A stretch of 49,534 bases of DNA from Opitutaceae bacterium (GTDB taxonomy: Bacteria; Verrucomicrobiota; Verrucomicrobiia; Opitutales; Opitutaceae): assembly GCA_014879845.1 (NCBI GenBank), contig JACSRI010000110.1, positions 1-49,534 on the forward strand. The letters run 5' to 3'. The notes under the pieces were generated by a model. That model ran no database searches and was not told the DNA's origin. It saw only the letters and a list, made by a program, of their open reading frames with translations. Positions within the stretch are counted from its first letter, which is position 1, and every line of letters starts with the position of its first letter. Position numbers and translations under genes: made by a program. Shown here one piece after another: positions 1 to 7,894 of the stretch.

Positions 1-2016
1 GTGCAGTCCGCGCGCGGCGTCGCCCGCGGTCCCGTCGCGCGACTCGTCGCCCAGGGCGCGCGCAACTCCCACGACTGGACGCCCGAGAAGAACGAGCTGC
101 TCAAGGCCTTCGACGAGGCGGGCATCACCACGTGTTTCATGGATCCGCATCAGGGCGGGTTCATCGAGGGCCCGAAGAATCTCGTGCTCGCGCTCGTCGC
201 GCTCGAGCTCGCCTGGGTCGACGCCGGCGCCGCCACCGGCTCGCTCGCCGGCAATCTCGCGCTCTCGCCCATCCACGAGCGCGGCACACCCGAGCAGCGC
301 GACCGCTACATGAGCCGCTGCGTGCCGCCCCAGCCCGGCGAGGACCGCGCGATCTGGCGCGGCGCGTTTTCCCTCACCGAGCCCCTGCCCTACGTCGGCG
401 TCGAGACCGGCCTGCTCTGCGGCAAGGTCCGCGTGGCCGAGTGGAAGGACGGCGCCGAGCCGATGCTGCATGTCGACAAGCGCGCGCGCTTCATCACGAA
501 CATGGGCTTCGCCAACTTCTCGACCGTCGCGGTCGACACCGCCGATCCGCGCATCAAGTCGAGCTGCATGATCATCCTCGAGGAGACCGACCCCGGCACC
601 TTCGACCGCGGCGCGCCCACGCACAAGATGGTGCACCAGCTCTCCTCCACGCACGACCCGGTCTTCAACATGACCGTGCCGGCCAGCCGTATCATCGGCG
701 GCTATACCGTGAAGGACGGCGTGATCATCCCGAACTACTCGCACGAGGAGATCATCGCCGCCGTCTTCCGCCGCACGCGCGTGACCGTCGGCATCATGAC
801 CGCGGCGAAACTCCTCTCCGCCGTCGAGCCGGTGATCCGCTACCAGCGCACGCGTTTCCGCGGCGCCGCCAGCGTGAGCCCCGGCACGCCGCGCTACGAG
901 CTTGGCCTCCAACAGAAGGAGGATTGCCTCCAGCGCCTGGTCGACATCTGGGCCACCGGCGAAGCCGCCGCCTCGCTCGGCATGGCCACCGCGCGCCTCT
1001 TCGACGAACTCGACCCGCTCGAGAAGGTGAAGGACGCGAAGTTCGCCGAGCAGGGCATCGCCTCCGGCATGGCGCAGATGAAGGCCTTCCGCTCCATCGC
1101 CAAGCAGGCGCTGGAGTTCATCGCGCTCGAAGGTATGCCGGCGGCCGAGCGCGACTCCGCGCGGTTCGAGGCGCTCAGGGCCGATCCGCTCGTCCAGTAT
1201 CTCATCCTTGACTCGCAGGCCAACGTCCTCTGCCCCGCCACCAAGCTCTGGAACACCGGCCACGGCGCGACCGTCATGCGCGAAGCCGTGTCGCTCATGG
1301 GCGGCTACGGCATCACCGAGGATTGCCCCGGCTTCCTCGGCCACAAGTGGATGGACGCCCAGCTCGAGGCCACCTACGAGGGACCGGAGGCCGTGCAGCG
1401 TCGCCAGATCTCGGTGACGATGACCAACGAGGTTTTCCTCGCGAAGATGCGCGCCTGGGCCGCCGAGCTGCGCGCCATCGCGGCGAAGAACCCCGGCATC
1501 GGCGCTTGCACCGTCGCCAACGCCATGGACCTCTGGCTCTGGACGCTCGGCTATCTCCAGGCCTCGAAGGACGCGCTCGGCGCGAAGCTCCTCTCCGGCA
1601 ACCGCCACGGGGTGGTCTTCCCGCTTGTCGACTCACTCTGCTGGCTGCTCGCCTCGCACCGCCAGATCCTCGACGTGCTCGAGCTCCAGGAAAAGGGTCC
1701 AGCCAATCCCGTCGTGGCCGAGGGCCTCGAGGGCACGGTCGCGTTTCTCTCCGACCTCTGCGCCGTGCAGGCTGCGGCCGCCGCGGGCGAATGTGCGCGG
1801 ATCTGCGCGGAGTTGGTTTACGGGTACAAGTGCGCGGACACCTGCCCGGCCGACGGCTGCGCCCAATGCGCGGGCGCGACGGCCGCGGCGGAGGAGTTCG
1901 CCAAGCTGCGCATCCGCGTCGACGTCTGCCTCGCCGGCACCCGCCTCGCCAAGGACCGCGCCGCCGACTGCCTCGCCAAGGTCATGATCCCCGAAGCGCT
2001 CGATTATCCAAAATGA
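1..2016 (+). CDS. Acyl-CoA dehydrogenase family protein (5' end cut by window)
   Basis: Flavin-dependent acyl-CoA dehydrogenase that would oxidise an acyl-CoA and pass electrons to the ETF encoded just downstream. The 671 visible residues show the family order: N-terminal helical part, the middle beta domain (residues about 120-240, with AFSLTEP), then the C-terminal helical bundle containing MGGYGITED (about 436-444) and YEGPEAVQRR, the counterpart of the usual YEGTNEIQR. The reading frame is open from base 1, so the GTG there is probably not the true start and some N-terminal residues are missing. After the standard fold there is an extra helical extension (about 480-671) carrying a cysteine-rich patch, C598, C602, C611, C615, C620 and C623, which is not a feature of ordinary family members. 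It is co-directional with ETF-QO, etfB and etfA, which supports the assignment. The natural substrate cannot be told from sequence. Confidence 0.88.
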   Translation: MQSARGVARGPVARLVAQGARNSHDWTPEKNELLKAFDEAGITTCFMDPHQGGFIEGPKNLVLALVALELAWVDAGAATGSLAGNLALSPIHERGTPEQRDRYMSRCVPPQPGEDRAIWRGAFSLTEPLPYVGVETGLLCGKVRVAEWKDGAEPMLHVDKRARFITNMGFANFSTVAVDTADPRIKSSCMIILEETDPGTFDRGAPTHKMVHQLSSTHDPVFNMTVPASRIIGGYTVKDGVIIPNYSHEEIIAAVFRRTRVTVGIMTAAKLLSAVEPVIRYQRTRFRGAASVSPGTPRYELGLQQKEDCLQRLVDIWATGEAAASLGMATARLFDELDPLEKVKDAKFAEQGIASGMAQMKAFRSIAKQALEFIALEGMPAAERDSARFEALRADPLVQYLILDSQANVLCPATKLWNTGHGATVMREAVSLMGGYGITEDCPGFLGHKWMDAQLEATYEGPEAVQRRQISVTMTNEVFLAKMRAWAAELRAIAAKNPGIGACTVANAMDLWLWTLGYLQASKDALGAKLLSGNRHGVVFPLVDSLCWLLASHRQILDVLELQEKGPANPVVAEGLEGTVAFLSDLCAVQAAAAAGECARICAELVYGYKCADTCPADGCAQCAGATAAAEEFAKLRIRVDVCLAGTRLAKDRAADCLAKVMIPEALDYPK

Positions 2017-2028
2017 CGAACAGAAAGG

Positions 2029-2182
2029 GCCACAGAGAGCACAGAGGAGGCACAGAGTTCACAGAGATGCGTTCTCTGAATCCCACAACCACATCTCCAC
2101 GCGTACGCCGAGACCCAGGAACAATCGATATCTCCAGCACGTGCTCCGTGCCCTCTGTGCCTCCTCTGTGACCTCTGTGACC
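2029..2182. repeat. Long imperfect inverted repeat built from CACAGAG units
   Basis: The left arm (about 2029-2070) is a run of CACAGAG heptamers separated by 2-4 bases. The right arm (about 2139-2182) is the reverse complement of the same pattern (CTCTGTG units). Aligning one arm against the reverse complement of the other gives roughly 36 matches over 42 positions, with a loop of about 70 bases. It fills the junction between the acyl-CoA dehydrogenase and ETF-QO genes. As RNA it could form a long stem. The GTG at 2141, which opens the ETF-QO frame, lies inside the right arm and is therefore unlikely to be a start codon. Confidence 0.85.
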
Positions 2183-2224
2183 CAAGACTCCGTCTCCGAA
2201 TCGCCCGTCGTCGATCGCCAGTCG

Positions 2225-4039
2225 ATGGCCGTCGACATCGTCTGCGTCGGCTTCGGGCCGGCGACGGCGGGGTTTCTCACCGCGCTGTCCAAGAAACTCG
2301 TCAATCCCGATGGCACGCCGATCGCCGAGAGCGCCGCGATGCCCGGCATGCCGCCGCAGGTCATCGCGTATGAACGGGCCGACGACGTGGGTTTCGGCGT
2401 TTCCGGCGTCGTGACGCCGGCGCGCAGCATCAAGGCCGCCTTCCCCGGCCTCGACCCCGCGCAAATCCCGATGGCCGCGCCGGTGAAGACCGAGAAGGTC
2501 GCCTACCTGCTCGATCCCGTCGGCGCCAGCCGCCGCTCGCTCGCGCTGCGCACGGCCGACGGGGTTCTCAAGCTCTTCAAAGGGAAGCACCACGCCATCG
2601 AGCTGCCGTGGATCCCCCCCTTTCTCGCCAAGCACGACGGCCTCGTCCTGTCGATGGGCCAGTTCATGCAGTGGGTGGGCGGCCAGGTGATGGGCAGCGG
2701 CACGGTCCAGGTCTGGCCGTCGATGCCGGTGGCTGGAGCACTCGTCGAGGACAACAAGGTCGTCGGCATCCGCCTCGTCGATCAGGGCGTGGAAAAGAAC
2801 GGCGCCGCCACCGGCGCATTCATGCCCGGCATGGATATCCGCGCCGCGCTCACCGTGATCGGCGACGGACCGGTCGGCGCCGTCGGCCAGCAGCTCGACC
2901 GCGAACTCGGCCTGCCGAAAGACCACCACGTGCACGACTGGGCCGTGGGCATGAAGTTCGTCATCGATCTTCCCGAGAGTTGCACACTCGAGCCGGGCAC
3001 GGTGCTGCATACGTTTGGTTATCCGGAGCCGGAGATCTTCGGTTTTCTCTACGTGCATCCGGGTCGCATCGCCTCGCTCGGCATCTTCGTGCCGTCGTGG
3101 TTCGACAGCCCCGTGCGCACGGCGTATCGGTATCTTCAGCACTGGATGCTGCACCCGTGGATCTGGCGTCACATCGAGGGCGGCACGCTCCGCTCATGGG
3201 GCGCGAAGACACTCCAGGAATCCGGCCGCCGCGGCGAACCCCACCTCGTGGGTGACGGCTTCGCCCGCATCGGCGAAGGCTCGGGAAGCACCAACGTGCT
3301 CACCGGCTCGGGCGTGGACGAGGCCTGGGCCACCGGCACGCTCCTGGCCGAGGCCGTCACCGAACTGCTGAAGCAGGGCAAACCCTTCACCCGGGAAAAT
3401 CTCGAGTCCACCTATGTCGCGCGCCGCCGCGCGAGCTGGGTCGATGCCGAGGGCCGTGTGGCCGAGAGGGCGCGCGATGGTTTCCAGCGCGGTGTGGTCA
3501 CGGGCTTGATCGGCATGGGCCTGGCCGGACTCACGGGCGGCCGCCTTCGCGCGCCGGGCAAGCCCATGCCACCGCACAAGCGCCTGCCGACGATCGAGGC
3601 CTTCTATCGCGGCCGCATTTCCGCCGAGGAGATCGCGAAGATCCGCGCGGAGTGCCTCGCGAAGGGCACGCCGCTGCATCTCGCGCTCATGGACCGCGCC
3701 GGCTGGCCGGCCATCCCGCTCGATGGCAAGCTCCTCGTCTCACACCAGGACGCGCTCCTCATGGGCGGCAAGGTGCAAGCGCCCGGCGGATACGCGGACC
3801 ACGTCGTGTTTCCGTTCCCCGCGATCTGCGCGACGTGCGACCAGCGCACCTGCGTCGAGGTCTGCTCGGGCCAGGCCATCGCACACGGACCGGACGGCGT
3901 GCCCGTCTTCGACCGCGAGAAATGCATCCACTGCGGCGCCTGCCTCTGGAACTGCGCGCGCGAGCGTCCCGACGGCAGCGGCCGTACCGTGCTCGAATTC
4001 CGCGCCGGCTCCGGCGGCCTGCACTCGGCCGAGAACTGA
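2225..4039 (+). CDS. Electron transfer flavoprotein:quinone oxidoreductase-like, with ferredoxin-type C-terminus
   Basis: Predicted to take electrons from ETF and reduce membrane quinone. The 604-residue product starts with an FAD-binding dinucleotide fold (VCVGFGPATAG, residues 7-16), continues with the ETF-QO flavin and quinone-binding body (FGYPEPEIFGFLYVHPG around 264-280; LTGSGVDEAW around 359-368), and ends with an iron-sulphur domain. That domain has two four-cysteine sets: C535, C538, C543, C547 and C567, C570, C573, C577 (CIHCGACLWNC). Canonical ETF-QO binds one [4Fe-4S] with four cysteines, so the extra set suggests two clusters. I chose ATG 2225 because the longer frame from GTG 2141 would begin inside a repeat and add 28 unconserved-looking residues. 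EtfB follows after 18 bases. Confidence 0.85.
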   Translation: MAVDIVCVGFGPATAGFLTALSKKLVNPDGTPIAESAAMPGMPPQVIAYERADDVGFGVSGVVTPARSIKAAFPGLDPAQIPMAAPVKTEKVAYLLDPVGASRRSLALRTADGVLKLFKGKHHAIELPWIPPFLAKHDGLVLSMGQFMQWVGGQVMGSGTVQVWPSMPVAGALVEDNKVVGIRLVDQGVEKNGAATGAFMPGMDIRAALTVIGDGPVGAVGQQLDRELGLPKDHHVHDWAVGMKFVIDLPESCTLEPGTVLHTFGYPEPEIFGFLYVHPGRIASLGIFVPSWFDSPVRTAYRYLQHWMLHPWIWRHIEGGTLRSWGAKTLQESGRRGEPHLVGDGFARIGEGSGSTNVLTGSGVDEAWATGTLLAEAVTELLKQGKPFTRENLESTYVARRRASWVDAEGRVAERARDGFQRGVVTGLIGMGLAGLTGGRLRAPGKPMPPHKRLPTIEAFYRGRISAEEIAKIRAECLAKGTPLHLALMDRAGWPAIPLDGKLLVSHQDALLMGGKVQAPGGYADHVVFPFPAICATCDQRTCVEVCSGQAIAHGPDGVPVFDREKCIHCGACLWNCARERPDGSGRTVLEFRAGSGGLHSAEN

Positions 4040-4057
4040 TTCTCTCTTCCCCTCACC

Positions 4058-4870
4058 ATGCCCTCCGTCTTCCACATCGTCGTCTGCGGCAGCATTGTTC
4101 CTGATCCGCTGCAGACTCTCGAACCGATCACCACGCCGACTGGTCCGGCGCTCAAGAACGAGCTCATGCTCCCGGCCGTGCTCGACCCGTGGGCGTGGCA
4201 CGCGCTCTTCGAGGCGGCCAACCTCGCGAAGAACAACCCCGGCTCGAAGGTCTGGCTCGTCGCGCTCGGTCCCAAGGCGAAACTCCAGCAGGTGATGATG
4301 AGCGTGGCACAAAAGGCGCCGTTCGAACTCGTCGTCATCGACGGCCCCGCGAGCGGCTTCACCGAGTCCGCGGAGGTCGCGAGCGAACTCGCTGCCGCGA
4401 TCACCAGCATCGCCGGTCTCGACAAAACGAAACTCCTCCTCTTCGGCGGCTGGGAGTCGGCCTCGCGCGGCGCCGGCACGACGCTGCCGATGGTTGGCGA
4501 ACGTCTCGGCATCACCGATCAGTTCCAGGGCGTCGACCAGATCAGCGTGCAGCCCGACGGCTCATTCGAAGTCCTCGAGCGCATCGAGGGCGGCAAGCAC
4601 CAGGTCTCCACCTGCGCCGGTGCGCCGGCGCTGCTCGGCTGGGCCACGGGCAACCTGCCCGAGCCGCCGAACAACCCGCAGGTCGGCATGGCCAACATGC
4701 GCACACTCATGCCCGCGCTGCAGAAGGCCAAACCCGCGAAGGTCACCAACACCGGCCTCGCCTACGCGAGCGTCGCGCTCCCGAAACAGCGCCGCGAGAC
4801 CCGCATCGTGAAAGACATGCCCGCCGACGAGATCGCCCAGGAAATCGTCGCGTGGATCAGGGCCGACTGA
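4058..4870 (+). CDS. etfB: Electron transfer flavoprotein beta subunit
   Basis: Beta subunit of the soluble heterodimeric ETF, which carries electrons from acyl-CoA dehydrogenases to ETF-QO. The 270-residue length and the layout fit the family: an N-terminal VVCGSIVPDP strand, DPWAWHALFEAANL (the usual DPxAxEEAL helix region), LLLFGGWESASRGAGTTLP (residues about 127-145), which corresponds to the nucleotide-binding QAIDxDxxQTGxML region, and a PAL-type segment near residue 190 followed by the AMP-region tail. The nucleotide-binding segment is diverged: the usual acidic run is replaced by ESAS and the TGQ by GAGTT. This fits an ETF subgroup that has moved away from the mitochondrial-like type. 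It lies 18 bases after ETF-QO, and the start context is CACC-ATG with no Shine-Dalgarno. Confidence 0.87.
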   Translation: MPSVFHIVVCGSIVPDPLQTLEPITTPTGPALKNELMLPAVLDPWAWHALFEAANLAKNNPGSKVWLVALGPKAKLQQVMMSVAQKAPFELVVIDGPASGFTESAEVASELAAAITSIAGLDKTKLLLFGGWESASRGAGTTLPMVGERLGITDQFQGVDQISVQPDGSFEVLERIEGGKHQVSTCAGAPALLGWATGNLPEPPNNPQVGMANMRTLMPALQKAKPAKVTNTGLAYASVALPKQRRETRIVKDMPADEIAQEIVAWIRAD

Positions 4871-4879
4871 ACCAAAAGT

Positions 4880-4977
4880 TAACCACGGATGAACACGGAT
4901 AGACACAGATAGCAAGGCACCGGACCAGTCGGAATCTTTTCCGAGCATCTGTGTCCATCTGTGTCCATCCGTGGTTC
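4880..4977. repeat. Inverted repeat of ACACGGAT/ACACAGAT units
   Basis: The left arm (4880-4911) reads AACCACGGATGAACACGGAT followed by AGACACAGAT. The right arm (4945-4977) is its near-perfect reverse complement, about 27 of 30 bases matching, around a loop of roughly 33 bases. Each arm is itself a short tandem array with a period of about 10 bases. It fills the etfB-etfA junction. It is unrelated in sequence to the repeat at 2029-2182 but has the same architecture and lies in the same operon. Confidence 0.88.
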
Positions 4978-4996
4978 CTCACCCTCTTCTCCCATC

Positions 4997-6028
4997 ATGG
5001 AATCGATTCTCTTTCTCGCCTGTGTCGAAGCTGACGGCTCGCTCGCGAAGGCCGCGCGCGAGGCGCTCTCTGCAGCGAAGAATCTCGCCGCCGGACTCGG
5101 TGGCGCGCCACTCGTCGTCGGCTTGATCGGCGCCGAAGTGCAGTCCGCAGCCAACGCGCTCGCCGCTTGCGGCGCAGCGCGTTTCCTCGGCGTGGCCGGC
5201 GCGGAGTTCGCGCCGTCGCGCTACACGACCGACACCGCCGCGGCCACGGCGCTCGCCAAGGCCGCAGGCGCCACGATCGTCGTCGCGCCGGCCTCGTCGC
5301 GCACCAACCGTTGCCTCGCCGGCGCGGCGCAGCGCCTGGGCGGACGCGTTGACTCGCACGCCACGTCCATCGCCGCGGCGGCGGATGGCAAGATTTCCCT
5401 CACGCGTTGGTACTACCGCCAGCGCATGGAGGGTGTGCTCACGCGCACGGCCCGACCATGGGTCGTGCTGCTCGAGAGCGGCTGCGCCCCAGCCTATGCC
5501 GGCGTACCCGGCACAACCACGGTCGAGGCCGTCGCGGTGGAACTCCCGGCGTTGCGCACCACGGTGACCGGTGTGCGGGCGCCCGCGTCCGACGCGCAGA
5601 CCATTCGGCCCGATGCCAAGCTCCTCTTCGTCGCAGGCGCGGGCTGGACGAAGAAGCAGGCCGACGGGCAGGTCCACGCTACCGAGGCGGAGCAACTCAT
5701 TCTCGGATTCCTCGCCAGCGCCAAGGCCTCGCTTGGCAGCACGAAGTCGCTCGTCGACCTCAGCGGCGAGGGCCAGGCGGTGCTCAAGTTCATGAGCCAC
5801 CTCAACCAAGTGGGCCAGACCGGATCCACGCCGCGGCACCCGAAGGGTCTCGCGACATGTTGCCACGGCGAGGAGCCGCACACGGTGGGCTGGCGTTTCA
5901 TCAATGAGCGCCGCGCCATCAATCTCAACGCCGCCTGCAGTTGGGCGCAGGGCAAGGCCGACGTGCTCTACGTCGCCGACGCGTTCGATGTGATGCGCAA
6001 GGTGAACGCGCTGCTTTCATCCGGCTGA
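4997..6028 (+). CDS. etfA: Electron transfer flavoprotein alpha subunit, diverged FAD signature
   Basis: Alpha subunit of ETF, which binds FAD. The product has 343 residues. The N-terminal domain is Rossmann-like (residues 1-185, with APASSRTNRCLAG matching the family APxSxxGKxxxxR segment). The C-terminal FAD domain carries SLVDL (251-255) and QVGQTG (271-276). The canonical following motif GxSGAxQHxxG is replaced here by CCHGEEPHTVG (288-298), keeping only the His and Gly spacing, and the usual IVAIN becomes AINLN. The ATG at 4997 was chosen over GTG 4961, which sits inside the inverted repeat. Synteny with EtfB and ETF-QO makes the assignment safe despite the divergence. No terminator was recognised after it. 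Confidence 0.82.
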   Translation: MESILFLACVEADGSLAKAAREALSAAKNLAAGLGGAPLVVGLIGAEVQSAANALAACGAARFLGVAGAEFAPSRYTTDTAAATALAKAAGATIVVAPASSRTNRCLAGAAQRLGGRVDSHATSIAAAADGKISLTRWYYRQRMEGVLTRTARPWVVLLESGCAPAYAGVPGTTTVEAVAVELPALRTTVTGVRAPASDAQTIRPDAKLLFVAGAGWTKKQADGQVHATEAEQLILGFLASAKASLGSTKSLVDLSGEGQAVLKFMSHLNQVGQTGSTPRHPKGLATCCHGEEPHTVGWRFINERRAINLNAACSWAQGKADVLYVADAFDVMRKVNALLSSG

Positions 6029-6295
6029 GAGGATCGCATCGCGATTTCGGTCTGCCCGCACGGCGCCCATCGCCCAACGCGGATGCTCTGGCGGTTCGCG
6101 GGCGCGCTCGACGATCTGATAGCTCCCAGAAGCCGTGCGTCTCACGTGATCGCGTATGACGGGACGGCGGTTCGCGCGGGGTTGTTTGGGGCTTTCGCGA
6201 TGGAAACATCCCTGGCAAGGTCCGGGTCTGCTCTGCAGCCCGCTGGTCCTCATCAGCGTCCGCGCCAAGGCACCGAGCGCAGCTCAACCCGAGTC
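6029..6295. other. Intergenic region before first TonB-C repeat protein
   Basis: These 267 bases lie between etfA and the next co-directional gene. An open frame runs through from 6083, but it lacks family features and ends in the signal peptide that starts at ATG 6296, so I treat it as untranslated. I see no convincing promoter hexamers, hairpin or repeat. Confidence 0.4.
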
Positions 6296-7858
6296 ATGTC
6301 CTCACCCCTTCACACGCTGCTTCTCGGCATCATGCTCACGGCCGGCCTCTCGGCCGCGCCGACCGAGCCCTCCGCAGACCAACGGGTCGTTGCCCTTGGC
6401 ATCGCCTTCGATCGTGGGATTCCGGCGAAGCCGGAGATCGATCGGCCTCTCGGTGTGAGGGTGGCTCCGCCGATAGAACTGCCGGCCAACGTCGCCGCAG
6501 CCATGTCTCCCAAGGAGTGGGGGCGAGTGAGGCTTCGCATCGAGGCCGACGGCACGGTAGCTCACGCGAAGATTCTCAAGGGCCGGCCCGGGAAGGAGTT
6601 GGAAGCCCTCCTTGAGGGCACACTCAAGTCGTGGGTATTCGAGAGTCCAAGACACGAAGGCAAGGAACTGGCCACGACTATCCACGTCGTCTACGCGCCC
6701 CTCGTCGGACAGGCCTCGCGTGGGAATGACGGCGACCGGGCGGCGCAATTTTCCTACTTGGTCCCGCCCAGCTACCCGGATTGTCTTCGACGGTCCGTGG
6801 CGACCCACAACACACCAAGGCGGCTCGGTCTCGGGAGTCAGCAGGTGGTCGTCAACAGAGTGGTGCGCGATCCATCGACGGGGCGGATACACTCGATCCC
6901 TGAGATGCGGACGCTCGTTGCTGCCGAGTCGCTCGACTATTCCGAACCGGAGTCGGATGCGCGGGTGGCCCCGTTCCCGGGAGTCGTCCTTCTTGCGTTC
7001 GACCTGGATGAGCGCGGTGTGCCCCACAAATTCCGCGTGGTCGGCTCGACGTGTTCCGCGTTCGAGCCGGAAGCTGTCGCCGCCGCGAACCTGTGGCGCT
7101 ACCAGCCTGCGATGACTGCGGGGGTGCCGGTGCCGACATCCGTCACCGAGCCCGTGCAATTTCCCGCCGCGGGGCGTGTCATGCCGTCGTTCCTGCGGCC
7201 CGCTGGCGACGAGGCGTGGGACTCTCCGCCCAAGTTCCGACATCTTGCCTTGCCGGTCCACCCTCGCTCGAGTTCCAGCGATCTCGGCGGCGGGACGGCG
7301 GAGGCCCGCGTCTCCCTCGATGCAGAAGGCAAAATACTCGAGGTCGCCCCGGGGAAATCGACGCGCCCTGAGTTCTCCGGCGCACTTCGCGCCGCGCTCT
7401 TCGCCAGCACCTTCGAGCCCGCGACGAGGGGTGCTCAACCTGTCGTATCGTCATTCTCCGTAACCGCACGATTCGACAAAGGACCGGCGAACGAGTCGTT
7501 GGATGAAACCAGTCTCCCCAGCCTGAGACTCGCCGCAGCCGCAGGCATCGTCACCATCCAGGCGAAAGAACTCGATCGGCCCCCGCGTCGCCTGTCCGGC
7601 CGGCAACCCGCCTTTCGGGTCGCGGACCTTGAGGGCGCCCCGTCTGGTTCAACCACCGTGGAGTTCGCCATCGATCACCATGGACGTGTGTGCGAACCGA
7701 TCGTCATCCAGTCCACGCACCGCGCCCTGGGCTACGCCGCAGTGCAAGCCGTGGCATCCTGGTGTTTCGATCCGCCGACACGGGCGGGAACGCCGGTCGC
7801 CACGCGAGTCCGCATCCCCTTTCGCTTCGAGCCAGGCGCGGCAGCGGTGCAGCCGTAG
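6296..7858 (+). CDS. Secreted protein with four TonB-C-like repeats (paralogue 1)
   Basis: Unnamed periplasmic or surface protein of 520 residues. It starts with a signal peptide (residues 1-21, hydrophobic LLLGIMLTAGLSAA). It then carries four copies of a TonB C-terminal-type module at about 75-135, 228-290, 331-394 and 450-513. Each copy has the pattern V-x-L-x-[ID]-x-[DE]-G-x-[VI], a helix ending in W-x-[FY]-x-P, then G-x-[PE]-[LV]. Examples are LRIEADGTVAHAKI, LAFDLDERGVPHKF and VEFAIDHHGRV with WCFDPPTRAGTPV. Unlike true TonB it has no N-terminal anchor plus proline-rich spacer, so it is probably not an energy transducer itself. ATG 6296 is chosen because the signal peptide begins there. 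A close paralogue lies at 9387-10976. Confidence 0.7.
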   Translation: MSSPLHTLLLGIMLTAGLSAAPTEPSADQRVVALGIAFDRGIPAKPEIDRPLGVRVAPPIELPANVAAAMSPKEWGRVRLRIEADGTVAHAKILKGRPGKELEALLEGTLKSWVFESPRHEGKELATTIHVVYAPLVGQASRGNDGDRAAQFSYLVPPSYPDCLRRSVATHNTPRRLGLGSQQVVVNRVVRDPSTGRIHSIPEMRTLVAAESLDYSEPESDARVAPFPGVVLLAFDLDERGVPHKFRVVGSTCSAFEPEAVAAANLWRYQPAMTAGVPVPTSVTEPVQFPAAGRVMPSFLRPAGDEAWDSPPKFRHLALPVHPRSSSSDLGGGTAEARVSLDAEGKILEVAPGKSTRPEFSGALRAALFASTFEPATRGAQPVVSSFSVTARFDKGPANESLDETSLPSLRLAAAAGIVTIQAKELDRPPRRLSGRQPAFRVADLEGAPSGSTTVEFAIDHHGRVCEPIVIQSTHRALGYAAVQAVASWCFDPPTRAGTPVATRVRIPFRFEPGAAAVQP

Positions 7859-7894
7859 GCTGCAGACGAAAGCCAGGCGCGGAGTCCCGGCAGA

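Noticed and set aside
2141-2224. GTG 2141 as start of ETF-QO, and likewise GTG 4961 for etfA
   Set aside because: Both lie inside inverted repeats and would add residues encoded by repeat DNA. ATG codons at 2225 and 4997 begin directly at the conserved domains.
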